From positions 1,655,501 to 1,719,500 of the forward strand of contig NZ_CP150269.1 of the NCBI RefSeq assembly GCF_037976825.1: 64,000 bases of DNA. Direction: 5' to 3'. Numbering within the stretch: position 1 is the first letter of the stretch; the number at the start of each line of letters is the position of its first letter. The notes under the pieces are model-generated. The model worked only from the letters and a program-made list of their open reading frames with translations, ran no database searches and had not been told where the DNA came from. This DNA comes from Paenibacillus sp. FSL K6-1330. GTDB lineage: Bacteria; Bacillota; Bacilli; Paenibacillales; Paenibacillaceae. Shown here one piece after another: positions 36,199 to 44,800 of this stretch. A program made the position numbers and the translations under genes.

Positions 36199-36231
36199 AA
36201 AAAAGCCGGTCCGAAATGGATCGGCTTTTTT
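36199..36231 (+). terminator. Terminator of EamA transporter gene
   Basis: AAAAAAGCCGGTCC pairs with GGATCGGCTTTTTT (one G-U) around a 5-nt loop, ending in six T residues. It is symmetric enough to work in both directions. Confidence 0.85.
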
Positions 36232-36388
36232 GTCGTTACAAAGCTGTCCAATGGACCTGTCGCCCTTGCAAAGGGATCATTTTTTCGAAAGATGTGTAGG
36301 GTTTTTGGAATTATAGGTGTCTTATATAGTAACACCGGATCTATGGCTTGGTTCAACAAAACAGAAGGTTATAAAAGGGGGAGGGTCC

Positions 36389-36931
36389 ATGGAGGATCGG
36401 ACATTGCTGGATGGGCTTGCGAGGAAAGATCCGTTATGTTTTGAAACTTTGGTTGACCGCTATTCACGCTACATAGCCGCGGTGGTCGCTAAGGTGGCTG
36501 GTGGACGGTTTAATTCCTACGATGTGGAGGAAATCACCGGTGACGTGCTGGTCAAGCTGTGGACAGACGGGTCCACAATCATGCTGCGCGGAGATAGTCT
36601 CAAGCCTTATCTGGCCATCACCGCGCGTAATCATACCTTGAATGTTTTACGAAAAAGACAGCGGGTCATTGAATCCGAGTTGGAAGATGATGCCGTTTCT
36701 TGCCCCTCAGCGGAGGCATTGGCTATTCTCCGGCAGGAGAAGGAAACGATAAGCGGCATGGTACAGGGGATGGGCGAACCGGATCGCGAAATATTCATCC
36801 GCAGGTACTTTTATTTAGAGAAAGTCCGCGATATTGCAAGCCGGCTGAATATGCAGGAGAAAGCCGTCACCGCCCGGATCCGCCGGGCAAGGGACAAACT
36901 GCGCATACATTATGAAACCGAGAATCCGTAG
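36389..36931 (+). CDS. RNA polymerase sigma factor, sigma-70/ECF type
   Basis: The product is 180 residues. A region 2 stretch 'FETLVDRYSRYIAAVVAKVA' through 'DVLVKLWTDG' (about residues 18-65) and a region 4 HTH 'EKVRDIASRLNMQEKAVTAR' (about 145-170) are visible, with no region 1 or 3, so it is ECF-like. The frame extends upstream to 36317, but AAAAGGGGGAGG precedes ATG 36389. The next gene, 61 bp after its stop, encodes a membrane DUF4179 protein, the usual anti-sigma partner of this sigma class. Confidence 0.85.
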   Translation: MEDRTLLDGLARKDPLCFETLVDRYSRYIAAVVAKVAGGRFNSYDVEEITGDVLVKLWTDGSTIMLRGDSLKPYLAITARNHTLNVLRKRQRVIESELEDDAVSCPSAEALAILRQEKETISGMVQGMGEPDREIFIRRYFYLEKVRDIASRLNMQEKAVTARIRRARDKLRIHYETENP

Positions 36932-36992
36932 GATTTCTATAAAGACCGTGTCTATAGGAGTGAAGCTTCAAATCGATTGCGAAAGGGGATGG

Positions 36993-37994
36993 ATGCAAGT
37001 GAAGCGGCGAATTGTAGATATCATGGCCAATATCGACAATCAGGAGCTGGACAACCTCCTCCTTACGGAGGAAGAGGAACGCGAGTTGACGCAGCAGATC
37101 AGTATGGAACGGATTAAGAACCGGGCGATGAACCGTATTCAAGAGGAGGAAACGATGGTGTTTAAAAGCAGGAAAGTGAAAAAATATAAAGCCAGTATCG
37201 TTATCGCTGCCGCGATGATTATGATACTTAGCACGACCGCTTTTGCGAGCCAATACATGGATAGCTTGAAGCAGTTCTTCGGTCAATCCGCGTCGATTGC
37301 GGAAGACGAACTGTCACCTATACAAGGGACGGATACAGCATCCGGGGTAACCATGAATGTTGAAGAAGGGGTTTATGTCGGCAACAGCGGTTATTTGGTG
37401 GTCAGTTTCATGAAAGAGGACGGCATGCCATTCCCCGAGGGTGTTTCGATCCCCCTACTTGAACTGAAAACGGAGCAGAGTGTGAATTATATGGTGGGGC
37501 AGCAGCTTCTTGATGATAACAAAAAGCTTGTCGGCGTATTTGAGATGGATGCGATTAGTGACCTCGACGGGTTAAAGGCACGGATTACAGCCGATCGAAT
37601 CACGGCAGCGGACGACACCCATACCGTCGAAGGGCCATGGGATGTTAAATTCACCATTTCTCCCGGCAAGCAAAGAGAGCAGAGCCTGAATCTGGCGATT
37701 GATGAGGGTAAGGAAGCACTGTCTCTCCAAACCATTAGTGTTTCATCCATCGGTGTAGCCATCGAAGGCAAGCGTACCGACGGTGAGCTGGATAAACTGC
37801 CGGACTATACGCCGGAGGTTAAGGTCATCGCCGCGGACGGATCGGAATTGAAGCTTCACGCCAGCTCGACAAGCACCACAAAGAGCGGATTTCAGTGGCT
37901 GTATAATCTGGACAGCAAGAATAACCTCGTATTTCTGGGGGATATGGACATCAAAAGCGTCAGCATTGACGGCAACGTGACGGAGCTGAAATAA
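36993..37994 (+). CDS. DUF4179 membrane protein, probable anti-sigma factor
   Basis: The product is about 333 residues. A cytoplasmic N-terminal part (about residues 1-60) with 'LDNLLLTEEEERELTQQISM' and a lysine-rich stretch precedes one membrane helix (about 66-83, 'ASIVIAAAMIMILSTTAFA') and a long extracellular DUF4179 domain. This layout suits a membrane anti-sigma factor that holds the cognate sigma factor and responds to an envelope signal. The frame could open at 36912 inside the sigma gene; ATG 36993 or GTG 36999 follows GAAAGGGG and is more likely. A terminator follows at 38022. Confidence 0.75.
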   Translation: MQVKRRIVDIMANIDNQELDNLLLTEEEERELTQQISMERIKNRAMNRIQEEETMVFKSRKVKKYKASIVIAAAMIMILSTTAFASQYMDSLKQFFGQSASIAEDELSPIQGTDTASGVTMNVEEGVYVGNSGYLVVSFMKEDGMPFPEGVSIPLLELKTEQSVNYMVGQQLLDDNKKLVGVFEMDAISDLDGLKARITADRITAADDTHTVEGPWDVKFTISPGKQREQSLNLAIDEGKEALSLQTISVSSIGVAIEGKRTDGELDKLPDYTPEVKVIAADGSELKLHASSTSTTKSGFQWLYNLDSKNNLVFLGDMDIKSVSIDGNVTELK

Positions 37995-38021
37995 ATATAA
38001 AGTCGGCATGGGGAAACCTCA

Positions 38022-38052
38022 AGGGGCAGAAGCGAAGGCTTCTGCCCTTTAT
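38022..38052 (+). terminator. Terminator of the sigma/anti-sigma operon
   Basis: GGGCAGAAGC and GCTTCTGCCC pair perfectly around GAAG (38024-38047), followed by TTTAT. Confidence 0.75.
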
Positions 38053-38174
38053 GCATGATGAATACCTAAGCAGGTATCGAGTTCGAAAACCGTGACGCAG
38101 CAGGCCGTAGCCTGAATGCTCACGTTTTTTTTTGCAGCTTGGGATCCGAATTTTACACATGAGAAAAAAATGTA

Positions 38175-38203
38175 TTGAAATTGTAGAAAACGTCCATTAA
38201 AAT
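38175..38203 (+). promoter_or_regulatory. Sigma-A promoter of locus D
   Basis: TTGAAA (38175-38180) and TAAAAT (38198-38203) are separated by exactly 17 bp. The predicted start near 38210 falls directly before a palindromic operator and leaves a leader of about 325 nt before the first gene. Confidence 0.65.
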
Positions 38204-38212
38204 GAAACTGAC

Positions 38213-38239
38213 TACCATACTAGTTATACTAGTATGGTA
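38213..38239. promoter_or_regulatory. Perfect 11-bp inverted repeat, candidate GntR operator of locus D
   Basis: TACCATACTAG (38213-38223) and CTAGTATGGTA (38229-38239) are perfect inverted copies around TTATA. The palindrome starts about 10 bp after the -10 box, the typical place for a repressor block. The best candidate binder is the GntR/FCD regulator at the end of the same gene cluster (43037-43711). Confidence 0.65.
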
Positions 38240-38536
38240 AAAGTAACTCTCTACATAGGTGGGAGAAGCAGCAGGTTCACTTTGTCAGTCAAACGTTCAA
38301 GATACGGGAGTCTATTTTTTGAACATAATTGTAAGCGTTTAACATTGGAGGGGGGATCAATAGAGGTCGGATATTACCCATTATTCTGCCGTAACAGTAG
38401 CAGCTTGTTTATAACCGCAATAAATGAAAGCGATTTCATCACGAGTGTTGAATGGAGATGGATCATGAAATACGGCCGTATTCCATGAATGAAGAGGTAT
38501 GAGAAGAGGCCATACGGAATGGAGTGAATAACGTCG
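38240..38536. other. Leader region of locus D
   Basis: This is roughly 300 nt of untranslated leader between operator and first permease gene. It holds a cre candidate at 38425-38438 and a weaker cre-like TGTAAGCGTTTAAC at 38330-38343. A short frame from 38234 has no usable ribosome binding site. No riboswitch core was recognised. Confidence 0.45.
38425..38438. promoter_or_regulatory. Candidate cre site (CcpA) in the locus D leader
   Basis: TGAAAGCGATTTCA is a near-palindrome matching 13 of 14 cre positions. It lies about 215 bp after the predicted transcription start, so CcpA would act as a roadblock. Confidence 0.55.
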
Positions 38537-39502
38537 ATGGAGCCAAAAGTTGTAAATCATTCTTTGCCAGCAGTGAAAACAGCAAAGAAAACACCCAAAC
38601 TTAAAACCGTCGCTGCCCTGGTCCGGAAGGATTGGCAGCTGTATTCCCTGTTGATTTTGCCGGTTATGTACCTGCTCATTTTTAAATACGGACCGATGAT
38701 TGGCAACGTGATCGCTTTCAGGCGATTTATGCCCGGAGGCAGCATCTACGGGGAGAAATGGGTAGGACTCCACTATTTCAACATGTTTGTCCATGACCCT
38801 GCGTTCTGGAACGTGTTCAAGAACACCCTGCTTCTTGGTGCGTTGTCCCTGCTCTTTACGTTCCCGGTTCCCATCATCTTTGCACTGCTGCTGAATGAGG
38901 TGAAGAGCAAGCGATTCAAGAAATTCGTCCAGACGGCTTCTTATCTCCCGCACTTTTTGTCCATCGTCATCGTTGCCGGGATGATCCTGCAATTGACGTC
39001 GGTTAATGGCTCTGTTAACTCGCTTGTTGAGTTCTTTAATGGAGAACGAATCAATTTCATGCAGCGCGCCGAGTGGTTCCGGACGATCTATATCTCTTCG
39101 GAAATATGGCAGGGCATGGGCTGGGGCGCGATTCTGTATCTGGCCGCATTAACGACGATTGATGAATCCCTGTACGAGGCGGCGAGGATCGACGGGGCTA
39201 ACCGCTGGAAGCAAACGCTGTTTGTCACGATTCCGGGTATCCTCCCGACAATTGTGACGCTGCTGATCCTGAATATGGGAGCGTTCCTCGCGGTAGGGTT
39301 CGAGAAAATATTGCTGCTGTACAATCCGGTCATCTATGAGACGGCCGACGTCATCTCGACTTACTTGTACCGGGTCGGTCTCGTATCAAACAACTTCAGT
39401 TATGCTACAGCCATCGGATTGTTCGAGTCCGTGATCGGACTTATATTGGTCTTCTCCGTGAATGCGATCTCGCGAAGACTGACGGATCGAAGCTTATGGT
39501 AA
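38537..39502 (+). CDS. Polysaccharide-type ABC permease, LplB family (locus D)
   Basis: This 321-residue permease opens 'VRKDWQLYSLLILPVMYLLI' and 'FKYGPMIGNVIAFRRFMPGG', typical of LplB. Six membrane segments and EAA loop 'SLYEAARIDGANRWKQTLFV' (about residue 208) follow. It is close in organisation to the locus B LplB protein, so the two are paralogous systems. The next permease starts 15 bp downstream after TAAGGAGGG. Confidence 0.9.
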   Translation: MEPKVVNHSLPAVKTAKKTPKLKTVAALVRKDWQLYSLLILPVMYLLIFKYGPMIGNVIAFRRFMPGGSIYGEKWVGLHYFNMFVHDPAFWNVFKNTLLLGALSLLFTFPVPIIFALLLNEVKSKRFKKFVQTASYLPHFLSIVIVAGMILQLTSVNGSVNSLVEFFNGERINFMQRAEWFRTIYISSEIWQGMGWGAILYLAALTTIDESLYEAARIDGANRWKQTLFVTIPGILPTIVTLLILNMGAFLAVGFEKILLLYNPVIYETADVISTYLYRVGLVSNNFSYATAIGLFESVIGLILVFSVNAISRRLTDRSLW

Positions 39503-39517
39503 GGAGGGAGCGCCTAT

Positions 39518-40390
39518 ATGAAGGAATCAAGATCCTATAAGGCATTCAAAGTGTGCAATGCCATTATTCTGCTGTTCGTTGTCTTCATCACGCTCTACCC
39601 CTTCCTGAACGTGGTTGCTCAATCCTTCAGCAGCGAGTCGTACATCAACTCAGGGAAGGTGAACTTAATTCCCAGGGGCTTCAATATCGATACCTACAAA
39701 ACCGTGACCAAAGACGCCATGTTCTGGACGAATTACAAAAACACCGTCGTTTACAGCGTGGTTGGCACTGCGATATCCATGTTCTTAACAACGATCTTTG
39801 CTTACGCCTTATCCAAGAAAAGGTTAGTAGGCCGCAAGTTTCTGACGATGTTTGCCGTGTTCACGATGTTCTTCAACGGAGGGCTGATCCCGAACTATGT
39901 GCTCATTAACAGCCTCGGCTTCAGCAACTCGATCTGGGCCATTGTAATCCCGGGAGCCATCAGCATCTACAACATGCTCATCATGAAATCCTTTTTTGAA
40001 AATATGCCGGAAGAGCTGGAGGAAGCCGCGGCCATTGACGGCCTGAACACCTATGGCATGCTGCTTCGGATCGTGCTGCCCTTAAGCAAAGCGGTGATCG
40101 CGACCATGGTCCTCTTCTATGCAGTCGGGCACTGGAACTCCTGGTTTCCGGCCTTTCTGTACCTGGATCAGAAGGAACTCTTCCCGGTCACGATTTATTT
40201 GCGGAACATGATAGCGGGCGCGACAGGCGTGACTTCCGCAGGCGCCACTTCTGCCGATAACTTGACGCAGATATCTGCCAATATCAAATCGGTGACCATG
40301 GTGCTGACCATTTTGCCGATATTGACGATTTACCCGTTCGTGCAGCGATATTTCGTAACCGGCATCATGCTTGGGTCCGTAAAGCAATAG
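39518..40390 (+). CDS. Carbohydrate ABC permease, YtcP family (locus D)
   Basis: This 290-residue permease has six membrane segments, 'FITLYPFLNVVAQSFSSESY' at the start and EAA loop 'ELEEAAAIDGLNTYGMLLRI' (about residue 168). It ends 'RYFVTGIMLGSVKQ'. It pairs with the LplB-type protein. TAAGGAGGG precedes the ATG. Confidence 0.9.
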   Translation: MKESRSYKAFKVCNAIILLFVVFITLYPFLNVVAQSFSSESYINSGKVNLIPRGFNIDTYKTVTKDAMFWTNYKNTVVYSVVGTAISMFLTTIFAYALSKKRLVGRKFLTMFAVFTMFFNGGLIPNYVLINSLGFSNSIWAIVIPGAISIYNMLIMKSFFENMPEELEEAAAIDGLNTYGMLLRIVLPLSKAVIATMVLFYAVGHWNSWFPAFLYLDQKELFPVTIYLRNMIAGATGVTSAGATSADNLTQISANIKSVTMVLTILPILTIYPFVQRYFVTGIMLGSVKQ

Positions 40391-40439
40391 GATTATCCAT
40401 CCGATTGGCCATTATTGATATTTTGGGGGGAATAGGAAA

Positions 40440-42065
40440 ATGAAAAAAAGTCCTCGTTCGTTTGCTGGCAAAGCTTTATTAATATCGTTGATTGTTGCGG
40501 TATTGGCGGCGTGTACCGATAAAACAGGCGGCAAAGAGGCCGAGAATCAAGATAAGGGCGCCATGGAAACTTACTCGGTAGGCGATACGTTTAAGGCGAC
40601 GGAGCCCTTCGATTTGTCCATCCTTTACAGCGACCAGCCAGCTTATCCTTACAAGCAGGACTGGATGCTTTTTGCTAAACTAAAAGAAATGACAAACGTG
40701 ACCTTGAAGCCGACGATCGTGCCGATGAGTGATTACAGTCAAAAGCGCAGTCTGCTGATCAGCTCCGGTGACGCTCCGTTGGTCATTCCGAAGACTTACC
40801 CCGGGGAGGAATCCGCGTTTGTGGCTTCCGGTGCAATTCTGCCGATTAGCGATTACATTGATCTGATGCCGAATTTCAAGGACAAGATCGAGAAATGGGA
40901 TATGGAGAGCGAACTGGAGGGACTTCGCCAAGAGGACAAGAAATATTATGTGCTTCCGGGCTTGCATGAGGCGGTGTGGCCGGACTATACGCTGATCGTG
41001 CGTACGGATATTTTCGAAAAGCATAACATCGCGATTCCGACCACCTGGGATGAGCTGTATACGGCCATGAAGCAGCTGAAGCAGGATTACCCGGACGTTA
41101 CGCCGTTCTCCGACCGCTTCAAATTCAACAGTACGCTGAACATCGCGGCTACGGGCTTTGGCACCAAAGGCGGATGGGGTTACGGCAGCGGACTTACGTA
41201 TGAGGAAGACACGGATGAATTTGTGTATACGGCAGTAACGGATGAATATAAGGATATGCTGGCCTACTTCCACAAGCTGGTGGATGAAGGATTGCTGGAC
41301 AAAGAGAGCTTTACCCAGGATGACGATCAGGCTGTGCAAAAGTTCGTGACCGGCAAATCCTTCATCATTAACGGCAACTCCCAGACCGTGGTCCAGCACC
41401 GTAATGATATGGACAAAACGCTGGGCGAAGGCAAGTATGCAATCAGCAAAATCACGGTTCCCGGCGGCCCGGCAGGCCAGCTGATGTCCGGCAGCCGACT
41501 CGAGAACGGAGTGATGATCTCTTCCAAGGTGAAAGAGAGTGAGCACTTTAAAGCCATCCTGCAGTTTATCGACTGGCTCTATTACAGCGATGAGGGACAG
41601 GAATTTACGAAGTGGGGCGTAGAAGGCGTGACGTATACCAAGGAAGGCGGCGTACGCAAGCTGATGGACGACATTAACTACAACGGACTGAATCCGAAGG
41701 GAACGAAGGATCTGCGGATCGAGCATGGCTTCTCGGGCGGGGTGTTTGCATACGGCGGTACAACCGAGCTGCTTCAATCCATGTTCAGCGAGGAAGAGCA
41801 GCAGTTCCAGAAGAGCATGAGCGAAACGAAAACCGTCGTGAAGCCGGAGCCGCCGATTCCGTACTCGGTCGAAGAACGCGAGCGAGTGACGCTTTTGAGC
41901 ACGCCGCTGAAGGACTACACGGATCAGAACACACTGAAGTTCATTCTGGGGGACCGCGATCTCGCCGAGTACGACAAGTTCGTGAAGGAGCTGGATAGCC
42001 AGGGCGTGGGACAATACCTGGAGATTGCGAATAAGACTTATAAAAATTATAAAGAGCAACAATAA
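40440..42065 (+). CDS. Extracellular solute-binding lipoprotein, YtcQ/LplA type (locus D)
   Basis: The product is 541 residues. Signal 'KALLISLIVAVLAACTDKTG' has lipobox cysteine at about residue 25. Family features include 'PTTWDELYTAMKQLKQDYPD' (about 200) and 'GWGYGSGLTYEEDTDEFVY' (about 245). It is the surface receptor for locus D; the ligand is unknown and no hydrolase is linked. GGGGGGAATAGG precedes the ATG. A long antisense frame across it (40680-42062) is a codon shadow. Confidence 0.88.
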   Translation: MKKSPRSFAGKALLISLIVAVLAACTDKTGGKEAENQDKGAMETYSVGDTFKATEPFDLSILYSDQPAYPYKQDWMLFAKLKEMTNVTLKPTIVPMSDYSQKRSLLISSGDAPLVIPKTYPGEESAFVASGAILPISDYIDLMPNFKDKIEKWDMESELEGLRQEDKKYYVLPGLHEAVWPDYTLIVRTDIFEKHNIAIPTTWDELYTAMKQLKQDYPDVTPFSDRFKFNSTLNIAATGFGTKGGWGYGSGLTYEEDTDEFVYTAVTDEYKDMLAYFHKLVDEGLLDKESFTQDDDQAVQKFVTGKSFIINGNSQTVVQHRNDMDKTLGEGKYAISKITVPGGPAGQLMSGSRLENGVMISSKVKESEHFKAILQFIDWLYYSDEGQEFTKWGVEGVTYTKEGGVRKLMDDINYNGLNPKGTKDLRIEHGFSGGVFAYGGTTELLQSMFSEEEQQFQKSMSETKTVVKPEPPIPYSVEERERVTLLSTPLKDYTDQNTLKFILGDRDLAEYDKFVKELDSQGVGQYLEIANKTYKNYKEQQ

Positions 42066-42075
42066 CTAACGGATC

Positions 42076-42116
42076 AACAGGCTGTCGTTTCTTTTTGGAA
42101 AGGCAGCCTGTTTTCA
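42076..42116 (+). terminator. Terminator-like hairpin after locus D binding-protein gene
   Basis: AACAGGCTG pairs with CAGCCTGTT, with an inner TTTC/GGAAA helix, then TTTC. The Nif3-like gene starts about 60 bp later behind its own AAGGAGG; read-through is possible. Confidence 0.6.
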
Positions 42117-42171
42117 ACTTCGGACGGTTACGATGCTCCTGCAATGTTGACGACAAGGAGGTTGTTCTAAT

Positions 42172-42978
42172 TTGAGTGTGACCGTTCAAGACGTAATCGA
42201 CCGGTTAACAGAACCGGCGGGACAGGGACACTTTGAATCCACGGTGGACAGGGTTGTAGCTGGAAGCGCGGATGCCATCGTTCATGGCATTGCCGTCACG
42301 TTCGCCGCCTCGCATTCGGTTTTACAGAGAGCCATACAAGCGGGAGCAAACCTTGTGATTACCCATGAGGGGGTCTTTTACAGCCACCATGAGGATGGAG
42401 TGGAAGGGATGCAGGCAAGTGCTGTCCACCAGGATAAAATAGACCTGATCCAATCCGGCAATCTAACGATTTACCGGTTTCATGATGCGCCTCACAGGTA
42501 CGTTCCCGACATGATTACGCAGGGATTGGTTCAGGCGCTGGACTGGGAACCATATATCGATAAGTACCTTCCGACAGCGGCCGTAGTCACACTGCCCGGA
42601 GAAATGACAGTTCAAGATGTTGTGGAAGATATAAAAAGAAAGCTGAATTTTCCGTATCTTCGTTATATCGGGAACCAAAGAGGAACATGCTCCAGAATCG
42701 GCATAACCGTTGGCTACCGGGGCGGCGGAACGCACGCCATTCCCCTTTGTGTGAATGAGCGGCTGGATCTTCTTATCGCCGGCGAAGGCCCGGAATGGGA
42801 GACGCCCGAATACATCGGCGATGCAGCGGCCCAAGGCCGAAACCCGTCCATGCTCCTGCTTGGCCATGCCGCCAGCGAGGAGCCCGGTATGGTCTGCGTG
42901 GCGGAGCGGCTGCGAGAGTTTTTTCCGAAGATTCCCGTACATGATATACCGTCCGTGCCCTTGATTCAGGTAATATAG
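42172..42978 (+). CDS. Nif3-like dinuclear metal centre protein
   Basis: This 268-residue member of the NIF3/DUF34 family has 'GANLVITHEGVFYSHH' (about residues 58-75), which provides the histidine/glutamate metal ligands, and a C-terminal 'LLLGHAASEEPGMVCVAERL' (about 233), the second ligand patch. The family forms toroidal hexamers with two metals per subunit; its reaction is disputed (a GTP cyclohydrolase-like annotation is not proven for most). Translation starts at TTG 42172 with AAGGAGG 10 nt upstream. Location between a sugar transporter and a GntR regulator is unusual for this protein. Confidence 0.82.
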   Translation: MSVTVQDVIDRLTEPAGQGHFESTVDRVVAGSADAIVHGIAVTFAASHSVLQRAIQAGANLVITHEGVFYSHHEDGVEGMQASAVHQDKIDLIQSGNLTIYRFHDAPHRYVPDMITQGLVQALDWEPYIDKYLPTAAVVTLPGEMTVQDVVEDIKRKLNFPYLRYIGNQRGTCSRIGITVGYRGGGTHAIPLCVNERLDLLIAGEGPEWETPEYIGDAAAQGRNPSMLLLGHAASEEPGMVCVAERLREFFPKIPVHDIPSVPLIQVI

Positions 42979-43036
42979 AGGGAGGATAACGTAAGCAAAG
43001 AGAACATAGAGCATAGGAGAAAGAGGTAACGTATAT

Positions 43037-43711
43037 ATGTCAACAGAGCAAAAGATTAAAGGCTCTACCAGGGAATATTCATATCAGCTACTGAAGGACC
43101 GGATATTCCATCTGGAGCTGGAGCCGGGTACGAAAATCTCGGAAAAAGAAATTGCGGATGAATTGAACGTCAGCCGAACGCCGGTCCGGGAAGCGTTCAT
43201 GAAACTTGCCGAGGAGGAACTGCTCGACATCATTCCGCAAAGCGGGACAATCGTATCCCGTATTAATCTCAGGCATGTTGAGGAAGGCCGGTTTATCCGG
43301 GAGAAGATCGAGAAGGAAATCGTGGCGCTCGCCTGTGAGTTTTTCCCCGAAGAGTTCCGTTTCCGTCTGGAAACCAATATTGCGCTTCAGGACGTATGCG
43401 CGGGCAACCATAATTTCTATAAGCTGTTTGAGCTGGACGAGGAGTTCCATCAAATTCTGTTTGAGGGTACGGGCAAAGAACGGACCTGGAAGATGCTGCA
43501 GCAATTGAATATTCATTTCAACCGTCTGCGGCTGCTTCGCCTGTCCAAGGATTCAAACTGGGAGCATATCATCTCGCAGCATAAGGAAATATATCAGCTG
43601 ATCGTCAATAAACAAGCGGAGCAGGCCATGAAAGTGATGGAGCGTCATCTGCGTCTTGTCGTTGTGGAGCAGGATATTTTACGCGAGAAGTACCCGCATT
43701 ATTTTATTTAA
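43037..43711 (+). CDS. GntR-family regulator with FCD ligand domain (locus D)
   Basis: The product is 224 residues. The N-terminal winged HTH contains 'KISEKEIADELNVSRTPVRE' (about residues 32-52), the GntR signature. An all-helical FCD domain (about 80-215) includes 'DEEFHQILF' and 'SQHKEIYQLI', the usual metal and carboxylate-ligand histidines. It is probably the repressor of locus D, and the palindrome near the locus promoter is its likely operator. AGAGGTAACG precedes the ATG, and a terminator closes the cluster. Confidence 0.88.
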   Translation: MSTEQKIKGSTREYSYQLLKDRIFHLELEPGTKISEKEIADELNVSRTPVREAFMKLAEEELLDIIPQSGTIVSRINLRHVEEGRFIREKIEKEIVALACEFFPEEFRFRLETNIALQDVCAGNHNFYKLFELDEEFHQILFEGTGKERTWKMLQQLNIHFNRLRLLRLSKDSNWEHIISQHKEIYQLIVNKQAEQAMKVMERHLRLVVVEQDILREKYPHYFI

Positions 43712-43741
43712 CAAGCGATATCATTCATTAAAAAACAATGA

Positions 43742-43793
43742 CCCGCAGGAGTGTCACTTGGGAGCAAGTGAGCTGCCTTGCGGGCCATTTTTC
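43742..43793 (+). terminator. Terminator of the GntR gene
   Basis: CCCGCA pairs with TGCGGG, with an inner CACTTG/CAAGTG stem, then CCATTTTTC. It lies just before the stop of the convergent Spo0M-like gene. Confidence 0.75.
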
Positions 43794-43794
43794 A

Positions 43795-44568
43795 TTAGAT
43801 CGATCTGCGGATGACACGGTCAAGCATTTGGGCCACGTGGGATGGACCTTGATCCAGATCCTGTTGATCCAGGGTTACCCAGGAATGCTGTTCATCCATA
43901 TCGAGTGATCGCTGGAGCCAGCCAGAAACGCCTCTGCCTCTCCGGTCGACTTCGACCAGAACGGAAATGCCGTCCTGCTCCGGATAGAGGATCAATTCAA
44001 GCTCTGTGATATGGCCGGCATAGGAGGAGCCAGGATAAAATTCAATTTCTTGCACAAATGGAACACCCCGGCCTAATCTAGGATGATATTCGCATGTTGC
44101 TATTTTGAAGCTGAAGCCAAGGGCTTCCACGGCGTCAAACACAACGGATGCGTCCGCGTTCGGTTCAACGTCGATGAAATCACGATCCTTCGGATCGATG
44201 GCATTATCGATATCGAGTCCGGTATGGATCCATACCGGCTGCCGTGAAATAGTGAGCGGTGTTTCTAACGGCAGGGGAAAAGAGAATGGTATTTCCTGTT
44301 GATCGCCAGGCTTCAACGTGAGGCGGCTGGAGACATTGATTTTGGCAAGGGTATAGGATTCTATGTATTTCTTGTCGTCGCTTTCCTTGGTATATTCCGT
44401 CATCACTTTCAAGTAAATGCGGTCGACTGTCTGCTCTACGTTCCCTCCCTTAATGTGAATAATGCCGCGTACCTCTTCACCCGGATAATAAGAGGATTTC
44501 TCGAGATGCGTATCGATCTGGGCTGCTCCAATTCCTACACTGGCTAGCATTTTGTTGAAAAACGACAT
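43795..44568 (-). CDS. spo0M: Sporulation-control protein Spo0M-like
   Basis: This 257-residue arrestin-like protein opens 'MSFFNKMLASVGIGAAQIDT' followed by 'YPGEEVRGIIHIKGG', the Spo0M N-terminal pattern. The C-terminal half includes 'LELILYPEQDGISVLVEVDR'. Spo0M is a cytoplasmic protein that influences sporulation and cell division in Bacillus. The frame extends upstream to 44757, but ATG 44568 has GGAGG about 8 nt before it and matches the family start. It is monocistronic. Confidence 0.88.
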   Translation of the reverse strand: MSFFNKMLASVGIGAAQIDTHLEKSSYYPGEEVRGIIHIKGGNVEQTVDRIYLKVMTEYTKESDDKKYIESYTLAKINVSSRLTLKPGDQQEIPFSFPLPLETPLTISRQPVWIHTGLDIDNAIDPKDRDFIDVEPNADASVVFDAVEALGFSFKIATCEYHPRLGRGVPFVQEIEFYPGSSYAGHITELELILYPEQDGISVLVEVDRRGRGVSGWLQRSLDMDEQHSWVTLDQQDLDQGPSHVAQMLDRVIRRSI

Positions 44569-44800
44569 AAAAGATACCTCCATATGAGAATGTATGATAA
44601 TGGAATTATACGCCGGGGGATCACCTCTGGTTTCCGAATTGCAAAAATATTTTTTTTGCGGTTTTACGCGGTGAAGATGTTGACGCCAAGGAAGCAGAAG
44701 AACACCGATGAAATCGGGAAAAAGAACACGGCCCGTTAGCATTCGCAGGTTCGGCATGGTATATTGGACACGATACCATTAAGGATGGAGAAATCAAGGC

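Noticed and set aside
38330..38343. TGTAAGCGTTTAAC as a second cre site in locus D
   Set aside because: It matches only 12 of 14 positions, missing the conserved distal C; too weak to call as a separate site.
38381..38992. 203-codon minus-strand frame
   Set aside because: It overlaps the locus D leader and first permease in antisense. The composition is His/Gln-rich like a shadow, with no ribosome binding site.
40680..42062. 460-codon minus-strand open frame
   Set aside because: It lies wholly antisense to the locus D binding-protein gene. Its protein has no recognisable domain, no ribosome binding site, and follows the codon periodicity of the sense gene.
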